Shown one piece after another: positions 53,319 through 64,000 of a stretch of 64,000 nucleotides of DNA (position 1 is the first letter of the stretch; each line of letters opens with the position of its first letter). The stretch is taken from positions 186,001 through 250,000 of the forward strand of contig NZ_RHJI01000019.1 in NCBI RefSeq assembly GCF_004211955.1, given 5' to 3'. Below the pieces are notes generated by a model that searched no databases, was not told the origin of the DNA, and saw only the letters and a program-made list of their open reading frames with translations. The position numbers and the translations under genes are program-made. The DNA comes from Escherichia sp. E1V33 (GTDB lineage: Bacteria > Pseudomonadota > Gammaproteobacteria > Enterobacterales > Enterobacteriaceae).

Positions 53319-54869
53319 GTGAGAACACGACATCTGGTCAGCCTAATTTCAGGAGTACTGATCCTTTCCGTTCTTCTGCCTGTGGGCTTAAGCATCTGGC
53401 TGGCTCATCAACAAGTAGAAACGTCATTTATTGAAGAGCTGCATACCTACTCATCCCGCGTCGCTATTCGTGCCAACAAAGTGGCGTCGCAAGGGAAAGA
53501 TGCACTACAAAAACTGGAAAAATGGCAAGGCGCAGCCTGTAGCGAGGCTCATCTAATGGAAATGCGCCGGGTGTCTTATAGTTATCGCTATATTCAGGAA
53601 GTGGTCTATGTCGATAACAACGTTCCTCAGTGCTCTTCTCTGGAACATGAAAGTCCACCAGATACCTTCCCCGAGCCAGGTAAAATATCGAACGATGGTT
53701 ATCGGGTATGGTTAACCTCACACAACGATTTAGGTATTACCCGCTACATGGTCGCTATGGGAACTGCACATTACATAGTGATGATTGACCCCGCCTCATT
53801 TATAGATGTGATTCCTTATAGCTCGTGGCAAATTGATGCCGCGATTATTGGCAACGCGCATAACATTATCATTACCAGCAGTGACGAAATAGCCCAGGGA
53901 ATTATTACCCAGCTACAAAAAACACCGGGTGAACACATCGAAAAGAATGGAATCATTTACAATATCCAGCCTCTCCCTGAGATGAACATTTCCATCATCA
54001 CCTGGGCTTCGACAAAAACGTTACAAAAAGGTTGGTATCGGCAGGTCATTATCTGGTTGCCTGTCGGATTGTTAATTGGCCTACTGGCAGCAATGTTCGT
54101 CCTGCGGATTTTACGCCGTATCCAGTCACCGCATCATCGCCTGCAGGATGCTATCGAAAACCGCGATATTTGCGTGCACTATCAGCCTATTATCTCCTTA
54201 TCGAATGGTAAGATTGTCGGAGCTGAAGCGCTGGCGCGCTGGCCGCAGACAGACGGTAGCTGGTTGTCACCGGATAGTTTTATCCCGCTGGCGCAACAAA
54301 CTGGCCTGTCAGAATCTCTGACTCTGCTTATTATCAAAACGGTCTTTGAAGATATGGGTGACTGGCTGCGTCAGCATCCGCAGCAGCATATTTCGATCAA
54401 TTTTGAATCCACCGTGCTCACCTCGGAAAAAATCCCGCAATTGCTGCGTGAAATGATCAATCACTACCAGGTCAACCCCAGACAGATCGCCCTTGAACTG
54501 ACTGAACGCGAGTTTGCCGATCCCAAAATCAGCGCCCCGGTAATTTCCCGATATCGACAGGTTGGTCATGAAATTTATCTTGATGATTTTGGTACCTGTT
54601 ATTCGAGCTTAAGCTATTTGCAGGATCTGGACGTCGATATTCTGAAAATCGATAAATCCTTCGTTGATGCGCTGGAATATAAAAATGTCACACCGCATAT
54701 CATCGAAATGGCCAAAACGCTAAAACTTAAAATGGTGGCGGAAGGGATTGAAACCAGCAAACAGGAAGAGTGGCTACGCCAGCATGGCGTGCATTACGGC
54801 CAGGGGTGGTTGTACAGCAAAGCATTACCGAAAGAGGAGTTTATACGCTGGGCAGAACGCCATCTGTGA
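53319..54869 (+). CDS. pdeB: c-di-GMP phosphodiesterase PdeB (YlaB)
   Basis: A 516-residue inner membrane protein with an N-terminal helix, a periplasmic CSS sensor domain (motif CSS in PQCSSLEHE), a second helix near 245-265 and a cytoplasmic EAL domain. The catalytic E303-A-L is intact, as are LTERE, DD and IDKSF. The conserved loop DDFGTG reads DDFGTC (Cys427). GTG at 53319 is chosen over ATG at 53313 because AAGGA lies 7 bases before the GTG but only 1 before the ATG. Predicted to lower c-di-GMP in response to a periplasmic redox signal. Confidence 0.92.
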   Translation: MRTRHLVSLISGVLILSVLLPVGLSIWLAHQQVETSFIEELHTYSSRVAIRANKVASQGKDALQKLEKWQGAACSEAHLMEMRRVSYSYRYIQEVVYVDNNVPQCSSLEHESPPDTFPEPGKISNDGYRVWLTSHNDLGITRYMVAMGTAHYIVMIDPASFIDVIPYSSWQIDAAIIGNAHNIIITSSDEIAQGIITQLQKTPGEHIEKNGIIYNIQPLPEMNISIITWASTKTLQKGWYRQVIIWLPVGLLIGLLAAMFVLRILRRIQSPHHRLQDAIENRDICVHYQPIISLSNGKIVGAEALARWPQTDGSWLSPDSFIPLAQQTGLSESLTLLIIKTVFEDMGDWLRQHPQQHISINFESTVLTSEKIPQLLREMINHYQVNPRQIALELTEREFADPKISAPVISRYRQVGHEIYLDDFGTCYSSLSYLQDLDVDILKIDKSFVDALEYKNVTPHIIEMAKTLKLKMVAEGIETSKQEEWLRQHGVHYGQGWLYSKALPKEEFIRWAERHL

Positions 54870-54906
54870 ATTTTGGGGCTGGCGGCACGCCGCACAGCCC
54901 GTCACG

Positions 54907-55260
54907 TTACTCGTCAATGATTGACTCGAACCCACCGTAAATCATTCGTTTACCATCAAACGGCATGGACTCACCAAACTCTTTCATCCGTGGGTCCGAC
55001 ATCATCTTCTGATTGGCAGCGTCGCGGACCTCTTTTGAAGGGTATTCAATCCAGCTAAAAACCACTTCCTCATTCTCTTCCGCTTTGACCGCCATGCGAA
55101 AATCGGTCACTTTGCCATTCGGTACATCGCTGGCCCAGCATTCAACAATGCGCAGGGCGCCAAACTCTTTAAACAGCGGCGCGGCCTTTGCGGCCATTTC
55201 CCGATAGGCATCCTTTTTGTCGGCAGGAACAGCAACCACAAAACCATCAACATACTTCAT
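54907..55260 (-). CDS. ybaA: DUF1428 protein YbaA
   Basis: A 117-residue alpha-beta barrel dimer-type protein (MKYVDGFVVAVPADKKDAYREMA) of the DUF1428 family, with WIEYPSKEVRDAANQKMM near 70. Full length with an AGGTATG ribosome site. Convergent with pdeB and followed upstream on the same strand by ffs. Function unknown. Confidence 0.92.
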   Translation of the reverse strand: MKYVDGFVVAVPADKKDAYREMAAKAAPLFKEFGALRIVECWASDVPNGKVTDFRMAVKAEENEEVVFSWIEYPSKEVRDAANQKMMSDPRMKEFGESMPFDGKRMIYGGFESIIDE

Positions 55261-55370
55261 CAGACATACCTCCGAAGCGTACTGCGCAGCCAGAAAATTC
55301 TTGCGGCATCAGTCGTGGTTAAAGTTTAGCCACATTGGAATTTTTTGACGAAACGGTGGGAGGCAGAAAT

Positions 55371-55484
55371 GGGTGGGGGCCCTGCCAGCTACATCCCGGC
55401 ACACGCGTCATCTGCCTTGGCTGCTTCCTTCCGGACCTGACCTGGTAAACAGAGTAGCGTTGCGGGAGAACCAACAGAGCCCCC
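55371..55484 (-). ncRNA. ffs: 4.5S RNA of the signal recognition particle
   Basis: The minus strand from 55484 begins GGGGGCTCTGTTGGTTCTCC and ends GGCAGGGCCCCCACCC, 114 nt, matching E. coli 4.5S RNA. The SRP domain IV loop (CAGGTCAGGTCCGGAAGGAA) is present. It binds Ffh to target nascent inner membrane proteins. Confidence 0.98.
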
Positions 55485-55638
55485 ATTGAGAGCGTTGAGA
55501 ACCAACGCGCAGGCGCATTATCACTGCTGCCCCTGCTAATTGCAACCCATTGCGTACCAGATGCTGGTTTCTTGCGCAATGCGGCTTCACTCGGGCGTTT
55601 TTCCAGATTATGCTGAAAAATTATCTCAGGAAGAAAAG

Positions 55639-55950
55639 ATGGAAAAAGAAGATTCATTTCCCCAACGCGTGTGGCAAATCGTAGCCGCTATTCCCGAAGG
55701 GTATGTCACTACTTATGGCGATGTCGCGAAACTGGCAGGATCGCCCCGTGCCGCACGCCAGGTTGGCGGTGTGTTAAAGCGCCTGCCCGAAGGCAGCACT
55801 TTGCCCTGGCATCGGGTGGTTAATCGCCACGGCACAATCTCATTAACCGGACCAGATTTACAGCGCCAGCGCCAGGCATTGCTGGCAGAAGGTGTGATGG
55901 TATCGGGAAGCGGGAAAATCGACTTGCAGCGTTATCGCTGGAACTACTAA
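55639..55950 (+). CDS. ybaZ: Alkyltransferase-like protein YbaZ (Atl)
   Basis: A 103-residue alkyltransferase-like protein that binds O6-alkylguanine and hands it to nucleotide excision repair. The active-site motif is PWHRV with Trp replacing the Cys of true methyltransferases, so it cannot remove the alkyl group. ATG at 55639 is preferred because AGGAAGAAAAG precedes it. ATG at 55561 (129 residues, as annotated in K-12) would run through the ffs promoter region and lacks a clear ribosome site. Convergent with ybaY. Confidence 0.92.
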   Translation: MEKEDSFPQRVWQIVAAIPEGYVTTYGDVAKLAGSPRAARQVGGVLKRLPEGSTLPWHRVVNRHGTISLTGPDLQRQRQALLAEGVMVSGSGKIDLQRYRWNY

Positions 55951-55977
55951 CCCCTCTCCAGATGGAAAGGGGTTAGT
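55945..55977. terminator. Hairpin between convergent ybaZ and ybaY
   Basis: ACTAACCCCT (55945-55954) and AGGGGTTAGT (55968-55977) form a perfect 10-bp stem overlapping the ybaZ stop and ending five bases before the ybaY stop. No T-tract; a shared 3' end role is inferred. Confidence 0.5.
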
Positions 55978-55982
55978 AACGC

Positions 55983-56555
55983 TTAGTATTGCGTAGGGGC
56001 AGGAACTGCCGAAGATGGATTCACCTGGGTCGGTGAAGTCGATGGTACGGTAGTTGTTGCGCCACCACTGGCCTGGACAGGCACGGCGGTTTGCTGAACC
56101 GGAACCAATGTCAGGTCGGCTTTAGTTCCCCCCTGGTTGATCACCGGCTGAACGGTATCGGTAATAAACACCAATTTGTCGTTTACGGTAATCGCCGCAC
56201 TCAACAGAATACGCGCGTTCGGCTGAACGTCTGCCGGGTTAAATGGCAGAACAAAGCTGAATGGTGACTGTTTACCTTCGGTACGCACCGCTTTTTGCGC
56301 CAGTACTTTAGACGGCGCATCGGCTAACGACGCGTCAGAAAGTGTCACGGTCAGCACAGCATCAGGCGGCAGTGCGACTTTCTGACGGATCCAGACCGTA
56401 CCGGAGACATTCGGTTGCTGGATAGCAGGTTGTTGTGTTGCTGAAATAGACGTATTTGCAGCCGGTGCTGGCGTCTGAATATCCGCGCTTTTATCTGCGC
56501 AAGCCGCCAACGCAATCGCAACCGCTAAACCACTGGCCATGTGCACGAGTTTCAT
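55983..56555 (-). CDS. ybaY: Lipoprotein YbaY (YbaY/YscW family)
   Basis: A 190-residue lipoprotein with signal peptide and lipobox LAAC (Cys19). The central YscW-like beta domain ([23 protein letters not shown]) lies between Pro/Thr/Gln-rich segments at both ends. Related to type III pilotins, but no secretion system is nearby. AGGAGAAGTAA precedes the ATG. Divergent from tesB. Function unclear. Confidence 0.93.
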   Translation of the reverse strand: MKLVHMASGLAVAIALAACADKSADIQTPAPAANTSISATQQPAIQQPNVSGTVWIRQKVALPPDAVLTVTLSDASLADAPSKVLAQKAVRTEGKQSPFSFVLPFNPADVQPNARILLSAAITVNDKLVFITDTVQPVINQGGTKADLTLVPVQQTAVPVQASGGATTTVPSTSPTQVNPSSAVPAPTQY

Positions 56556-56773
56556 TTACTTCTCCTTATTATCAATGCACCAGCGGGCTAACTTTCCTCG
56601 CCGGAAGAGTGGTTAACAAAATCGTAACGTTAATAAGTGTGGCACAAATCACGTATTTACGCCTGCATTTAGCCCGTAATTCAGACCATTGCACCCATCG
56701 GACCAGTGACAAAATTGCGTTATACTCAACTCACTTTGGCTTGCTGCGGCAGCTTTGTTACTGGAGAGTTAAT

Positions 56774-57634
56774 ATGAGTCAGGCCTTAAAAAATTTACTG
56801 ACATTGTTGAATCTGGAAAAAATTGAGGAAGGACTCTTTCGCGGCCAGAGTGAAGATTTAGGTTTACGCCAGGTGTTTGGCGGTCAGGTCGTGGGTCAGG
56901 CCCTGTATGCCGCAAAGGAGACAGTACCCGAAGAGCGTCTGGTGCATTCATTCCACAGCTACTTTCTTCGCCCTGGTGATAGCAAGAAGCCGATTATTTA
57001 TGATGTCGAAACACTGCGCGACGGCAACAGTTTCAGTGCTCGTCGTGTGGCAGCGATTCAGAACGGCAAACCCATTTTTTATATGACAGCGTCTTTCCAG
57101 GCGCCAGAAGCTGGATTCGAACACCAAAAAGAGATGCCTCCGGCCCCAGCGCCTGATGGTTTACCTTCGGAAACACAGATCGCCCAGTCGCTGGCGCACC
57201 TGCTGCCGCCAGTGCTGAAAGATAAATTCATCTGCGATCGTCCGCTGGAAGTCCGCCCGGTAGAGTTTCATAACCCACTGAAAGGCCACGTCGCCGCGCC
57301 GCATCGTCAGGTGTGGATCCGCGCACATGGTAGCGTGCCGGATGATCTGCGTGTTCATCAACATCTGCTGGGGTACGCTTCCGATCTTAACTTCCTCCCG
57401 GTCGCCTTACAGCCGCACGGCATTGGTTTTCTCGAACCAGGAATTCAGATAGCGACCATCGACCATTCGATGTGGTTCCATCGGCCATTTAATTTGAATG
57501 AATGGCTGCTGTATAGCGTGGAGAGCACCTCGGCGTCCAGCGCACGCGGCTTTGTGCGCGGTGAGTTTTATACCCAGGACGGCGTGCTGGTTGCCTCGAC
57601 CGTTCAGGAAGGGGTAATGCGTAATCACAATTAA
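56774..57634 (+). CDS. tesB: Acyl-CoA thioesterase II
   Basis: A 286-residue double hot-dog thioesterase hydrolysing medium and long acyl-CoAs. It has the N-terminal [14 protein letters not shown] motif, the catalytic Asp in [11 protein letters not shown], and Thr/Gln in the STSASS and STVQEGVMR regions. ATG at 56774 gives the known MSQALKNLL start and follows TGGAGAG; the frame open back to 56456 overlaps ybaY on the other strand. Full length. Confidence 0.96.
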   Translation: MSQALKNLLTLLNLEKIEEGLFRGQSEDLGLRQVFGGQVVGQALYAAKETVPEERLVHSFHSYFLRPGDSKKPIIYDVETLRDGNSFSARRVAAIQNGKPIFYMTASFQAPEAGFEHQKEMPPAPAPDGLPSETQIAQSLAHLLPPVLKDKFICDRPLEVRPVEFHNPLKGHVAAPHRQVWIRAHGSVPDDLRVHQHLLGYASDLNFLPVALQPHGIGFLEPGIQIATIDHSMWFHRPFNLNEWLLYSVESTSASSARGFVRGEFYTQDGVLVASTVQEGVMRNHN

Positions 57635-57672
57635 AAAAATAGCCGGAGGTGAAAACCGTCCGGCTGTTTTTT
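57633..57672. terminator. Bidirectional terminator between tesB and amtB
   Basis: AGCCGGA ... TCCGGCT stem with A7 on the left and T6 on the right, so it can end both convergent transcripts. Confidence 0.9.
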
Positions 57673-57682
57673 ACAGTGCTGG

Positions 57683-58969
57683 TTACGCGTTATAGGCATT
57701 CTCGCCATGGCTGTTGACGTCCAGCCCTTCGCGCTCCTGCTCTTCTGGCACACGCAAACCAACTGTCAGATCCGCCAGTTTGTAGCCGATAAATGCCACA
57801 ACACCAGACCAGACGATAGTAATGGCGATACTTTCCAGCTGTACCAGCAACTGATGGCCCATCGTCACACCTTCAGCGAAGCCCACGCCGCCCAGCGAAC
57901 TGGCGGCAAAAATCCCGGTCATGATACAGCCGACAATGCCACAAACGCCGTGTACACCGAAGACATCGCAGGGATCATCCACCCGCAGCAAGCGTTTGAG
58001 CATGGTAACGCCCCACAAGCCCGCCAGACCAGCTACCACGCCGATAATCAACGCGCCGCCAACACCAATGTAGCCACACGCTGGCGTCACGCCGACCAGA
58101 CCGGCAATCGCGCCAGAACACGCTCCCAGCAGTGAAGGCTTACCACGCAGCGCCCATTCACCGAAGATCCAGCCAAGAATTGCCGCCGCCGTTGCGACCA
58201 CAGTATTCACAAATGCCAGCGCCGCGATTTCATTCGCCGTGCCCGCTGACCCAGCGTTAAAGCCAAACCAACCGATATAGAGAATGGCAGTCCCGGTAAA
58301 GACCATCGGCAGATTGTGCGGTTTAAATGCCTCTTTGCCGAAGCCCACGCGTTTGCCTATCAGATACGCGCCCACCAGACCGGCGATTGCGGCGTTAATG
58401 TGCACCACCGTGCCACCCGCGAAATCCAGCGCACCGTGAGAAGCCAGCAAACCGCCGCCCCACACCATATGCGCAATCGGAATGTAGGAGAGCGTCAGCC
58501 ATACCACCACGAAAATCAACACAGCTGAGAAGCGGATTCGTTCCGCCAGCGCCCCGACGATCAAGCCCACAGTAATGCAGGCAAACGATCCCTGAAACGC
58601 CACGTGGATGTACTGATAAATGCTGCCCATGACTGCGGTCAGTTCGATGTTTTTCAGCATCAACCAGTTAATGTTACCGAAGAAGTTGTTGCCCTCGCCA
58701 AACGCCAGCGAGTAGCCGTAAACCACCCAGAGAATACAGACCAGCGCAAAGGTTACGGTCACCTGCGTCAGCATTGACAGCACGTTTTTGCCGCGAATCA
58801 ACCCACCGTAAAACAGGGCAATCCCCGGAACAGTCATAAACAGCACCAGCGCAGTACAAATCATCATAAACGCATTGTCGGCTTTATCGGCTACCGCAGG
58901 TGCAGCCATTACCAGTCCCGGCAGCATCGCCAGTGAAGCAAGCCCAGTTTTTATCGTCGCTATCTTCAT
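57683..58969 (-). CDS. amtB: Ammonium channel AmtB
   Basis: A 428-residue precursor with a 22-residue signal peptide (LASLAMLPGLVMA|APAV) and eleven membrane helices. The ammonium vestibule and pore are recognisable: FQGSFA, the Trp in IAHMVWGGG and the twin-His region (DFAGGTVVHINA; DVFGVHGVCGIVG). The cytoplasmic tail ends GENAYNA and contacts GlnK. It follows glnK by 29 bases in the same NtrC/sigma54-controlled operon. Confidence 0.97.
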   Translation of the reverse strand: MKIATIKTGLASLAMLPGLVMAAPAVADKADNAFMMICTALVLFMTVPGIALFYGGLIRGKNVLSMLTQVTVTFALVCILWVVYGYSLAFGEGNNFFGNINWLMLKNIELTAVMGSIYQYIHVAFQGSFACITVGLIVGALAERIRFSAVLIFVVVWLTLSYIPIAHMVWGGGLLASHGALDFAGGTVVHINAAIAGLVGAYLIGKRVGFGKEAFKPHNLPMVFTGTAILYIGWFGFNAGSAGTANEIAALAFVNTVVATAAAILGWIFGEWALRGKPSLLGACSGAIAGLVGVTPACGYIGVGGALIIGVVAGLAGLWGVTMLKRLLRVDDPCDVFGVHGVCGIVGCIMTGIFAASSLGGVGFAEGVTMGHQLLVQLESIAITIVWSGVVAFIGYKLADLTVGLRVPEEQEREGLDVNSHGENAYNA

Positions 58970-58998
58970 TTTTCGTTCCTGTTGCTGTGTGCCAGAGA

Positions 58999-59337
58999 TT
59001 ACAGCGCCGCTTCGTCGGCTTCGCCGGTACGAATACGAATGACGCGTTGCAATTCAGCGACGAAGATTTTGCCGTCGCCAATTTTTCCGGTGTAAGCCGC
59101 CTTACTGACGATATCGATCACTTCATCGAGTTGGTCATCAGCAATCGCCACATCAATTTTTACTTTTGGCAGGAAATTGACGCTGTATTCCGCGCCCCGG
59201 TACAGCTCGGCATGCCCTTTCTGACGCCCGAAACCTTTCACTTCGGTGACGGTCAGGCCCTGAATACCAATGGAAGATAACGCTTCACGAACGTCTTCCA
59301 GCTTGAATGGTTTGATTATCACGGTCACCAGCTTCAT
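58999..59337 (-). CDS. glnK: Nitrogen regulatory PII protein GlnK
   Basis: A 112-residue trimeric PII protein. Tyr51 in the T-loop (GHAELYRGAEY) is the uridylylation site, and the B-loop TGKIGDGKIFV is intact. It blocks AmtB when deuridylylated under nitrogen excess. ATG at 59337 follows GGAGGGGATC; an upstream in-frame ATG at 59394 lies in the promoter. First gene of the operon. Confidence 0.98.
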   Translation of the reverse strand: MKLVTVIIKPFKLEDVREALSSIGIQGLTVTEVKGFGRQKGHAELYRGAEYSVNFLPKVKIDVAIADDQLDEVIDIVSKAAYTGKIGDGKIFVAELQRVIRIRTGEADEAAL

Positions 59338-59389
59338 AGATCCCCTCCGGTCAGAATTCGGTAATGGTTCTGCTACACGAAGAAGGTAT

Positions 59390-59405
59390 TGCAAGCGGTG
59401 TGCCA
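59390..59405 (-). promoter_or_regulatory. Sigma54 promoter of glnK-amtB
   Basis: On the minus strand TGGCAC (59405-59400) and TTGCA (59394-59390) are spaced 5 bases apart, giving the -24 GG / -12 GC sigma54 pattern, 53-68 bases before the glnK ATG. Confidence 0.92.
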
Positions 59406-59662
59406 GAAATGAAAAACGAAGGGTGATGCAGAGATGATGACGACGTTCAAAGTGTGCTCGGGCAGTCCCCTCGCCCCTTTGGGGAGAGGGTTAGGGTGAG
59501 GGGAACAGATTTACACCGAGGTGAACGATTACCCTCACCCCGGCCCTCTCCCTGAAAGGGAGAGGGGGAAAAGCGTAATGAGTCTGTTTGTATGCTATAT
59601 CACGCACTATAACAGTGCACAGTGCGTTACATTTTTGCACCAACGATGAAATTTTGCGCGAA
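59406..59662. promoter_or_regulatory. Control region between mdlB and glnK with NtrC-like dyad
   Basis: No gene in this gap. It holds a dyad GCACTATAACAGTGC (59604-59618) of the NtrC type (GCAC...GTGC), about 200 bases upstream of the sigma54 promoter, a usual enhancer distance. Two GC-rich palindromic repeats lie between the dyad and the promoter. NtrC assignment is inference. Confidence 0.6.
59466..59568. repeat. Inverted pair of GC-rich palindromic repeats (BoxC-like)
   Basis: Unit 1 (59466-59502) CCCCTCGCCCCTTTGGGG... and unit 2 (59531-59568), ending CCTGAAAGGGAGAGGGGG, are each hairpins and inverted copies of each other. They belong to the same family as 34905-34941. Confidence 0.75.
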
Positions 59663-63209
<3,547 letters not shown>

Positions 63210-63238
63210 GCGTTATGTCCTGACCTGATCCTGGATAA

Positions 63239-63697
63239 TTATTCGATAGGCAACGAAGTGGTGTACTTAATCTGTTCCATCGCGAAGCTGGAAGTGACGT
63301 CCGAAAGCCCCGGCACACTGTTAACCAGACGCTTATAAAACTCATCGTAGCGCTTCATATCAGCAACCTGGACCCGCATCAGATAATCGTATTCACCGGC
63401 CATGCGCCAAAAACCGAGAACTTCCGGCATTTCCGTGACGACCGTAACAAAGCGACAGTACCATTCACTGCTGTGATGTTGCGTTTTAATCAGCACAAAA
63501 GCAGTCAGACCCAGGCCAATTTTTTCCGGATCCAGCAACGCGACTTTGCCGATAAGAATACCGTCATCTTCCAACCGTTTCAGACGCTTCCAGCAAGGCG
63601 TGGTTGTCAGATTAACGGCTTCTGCCAGTGCCTGCAAAGAAAGGGTGCAATCCTGCTGTAATAAGGCCAGCAACTTACGGTCAATTTTATCTAACAT
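63239..63697 (-). CDS. decR: Lrp-family regulator DecR (YbaO)
   Basis: A 152-residue Lrp/AsnC-type regulator with an N-terminal helix-turn-helix ([25 protein letters not shown]) and a C-terminal RAM ligand-binding domain. In E. coli it activates the cyuPA cysteine-detoxification genes. ATG at 63697 gives the known [10 protein letters not shown] start; the frame open to 63799 runs toward the cof terminator. Upstream of mdlAB on the same strand. Confidence 0.95.
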
Positions 63698-63808
63698 AGC
63701 CAATCCACAGAGAATTATTTTCTCTTTTGATTCTATTTTAAAGGCCAAATAGCGACAATTTATTCCGTGCGATTTCACAGAGAATGCACAAAATGACAAA
63801 TTCGAGGC

Positions 63809-63832
63809 AAAAAAAACCGGGCAGTTGCCCGG
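63809..63832 (-). terminator. Terminator of cof
   Basis: CCGGGCA and TGCCCGG (63832-63817) followed by eight T on the minus strand, 18 bases after the cof stop. Confidence 0.9.
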
Positions 63833-63849
63833 TGCTGGAAGGGATCTCG

Positions 63850-64000
63850 TTATTCGGGGGAATAAGGTAGATGTGGATTATCCAGCCAGTGCGTCAAAAA
63901 GTGAGAGACAGCCTGATTACGGCAGTGTCCAATCACCGGTAAATGAGGGAGTTCCGCGCGCAATTGCGGCATCGCATTACCCATAATGAAGCCCTTACCG
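63850..64000 (-). CDS. cof: HMP-PP phosphatase Cof, C-terminal part only
   Basis: The last 49 residues of a HAD-superfamily phosphatase ([20 protein letters not shown] ... LPYSPE) are seen, ending in TAA at 63852-63850. This matches the end of E. coli Cof, which hydrolyses the thiamine precursor HMP-PP. The catalytic HAD motifs lie off the right edge. Confidence 0.9.

Overview
The window is a piece of an Escherichia chromosome, E. coli or a very close relative. From gsk to cof the gene order is that of the E. coli K-12 acr/hha/amtB region, written in the opposite orientation. Many proteins differ from K-12 by scattered substitutions and several gene ends differ, so this is not a K-12 strain. 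K-12 comparisons here are from memory, not from a search.

Region 1 (1-17.7 kb) is accessory DNA next to ybaT. A giant type I secreted adhesin runs leftward off the window. It starts at 15988 and stays in one open frame for at least 5,329 codons. An N-terminal anchor-like module and a Gly/Ala hydrophobic stretch are followed by 52 visible Ig-like domains of about 100 residues, arranged in higher-order blocks of six. Directly upstream on the same strand is a TolC-family outer membrane protein, probably its export channel. The remaining secretion genes and the adhesin C-terminus must lie to the left. In K-12 ybaT is followed by cueR, so the island probably sits between ybaT and cueR.

Region 2 (17.8-30 kb) holds the glutamine acid-resistance pair ybaT-glsA1, divergent from the copper exporter copA with its CueR promoter and internal frameshift site. 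It continues with ybaQ (altered tail), ybaP, the sRNA chiX, ybaK, ushA, fsr and ybaL.

Region 3 (30-33.9 kb) has two small accessory genes of unknown function between REP elements, then gsk, a deletion-disrupted aes, and hemH. The facing stops of aes and hemH both appear to be changed by one base.

Region 4 (34-42 kb) is housekeeping: adk, htpG with a heat-shock promoter, the ybaB-recR pair, dnaX with its tau/gamma frameshift signal, apt, ybaN, priC and ybaM.

Region 5 (42-53.2 kb) covers envelope and multidrug functions: mscK, acrR, the AcrR operator and acrAB, then tomB-hha, maa and ylaC.

Region 6 (53.3-64 kb) has pdeB, ybaA, 4.5S RNA (ffs), ybaZ, ybaY, tesB, the nitrogen-regulated glnK-amtB operon with a sigma54 promoter, mdlA-mdlB, decR and the 3' end of cof. 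I saw no insertion sequence, prophage, tRNA, rRNA or CRISPR array. Repeats are REP/BIME elements and a second GC-rich palindromic family.
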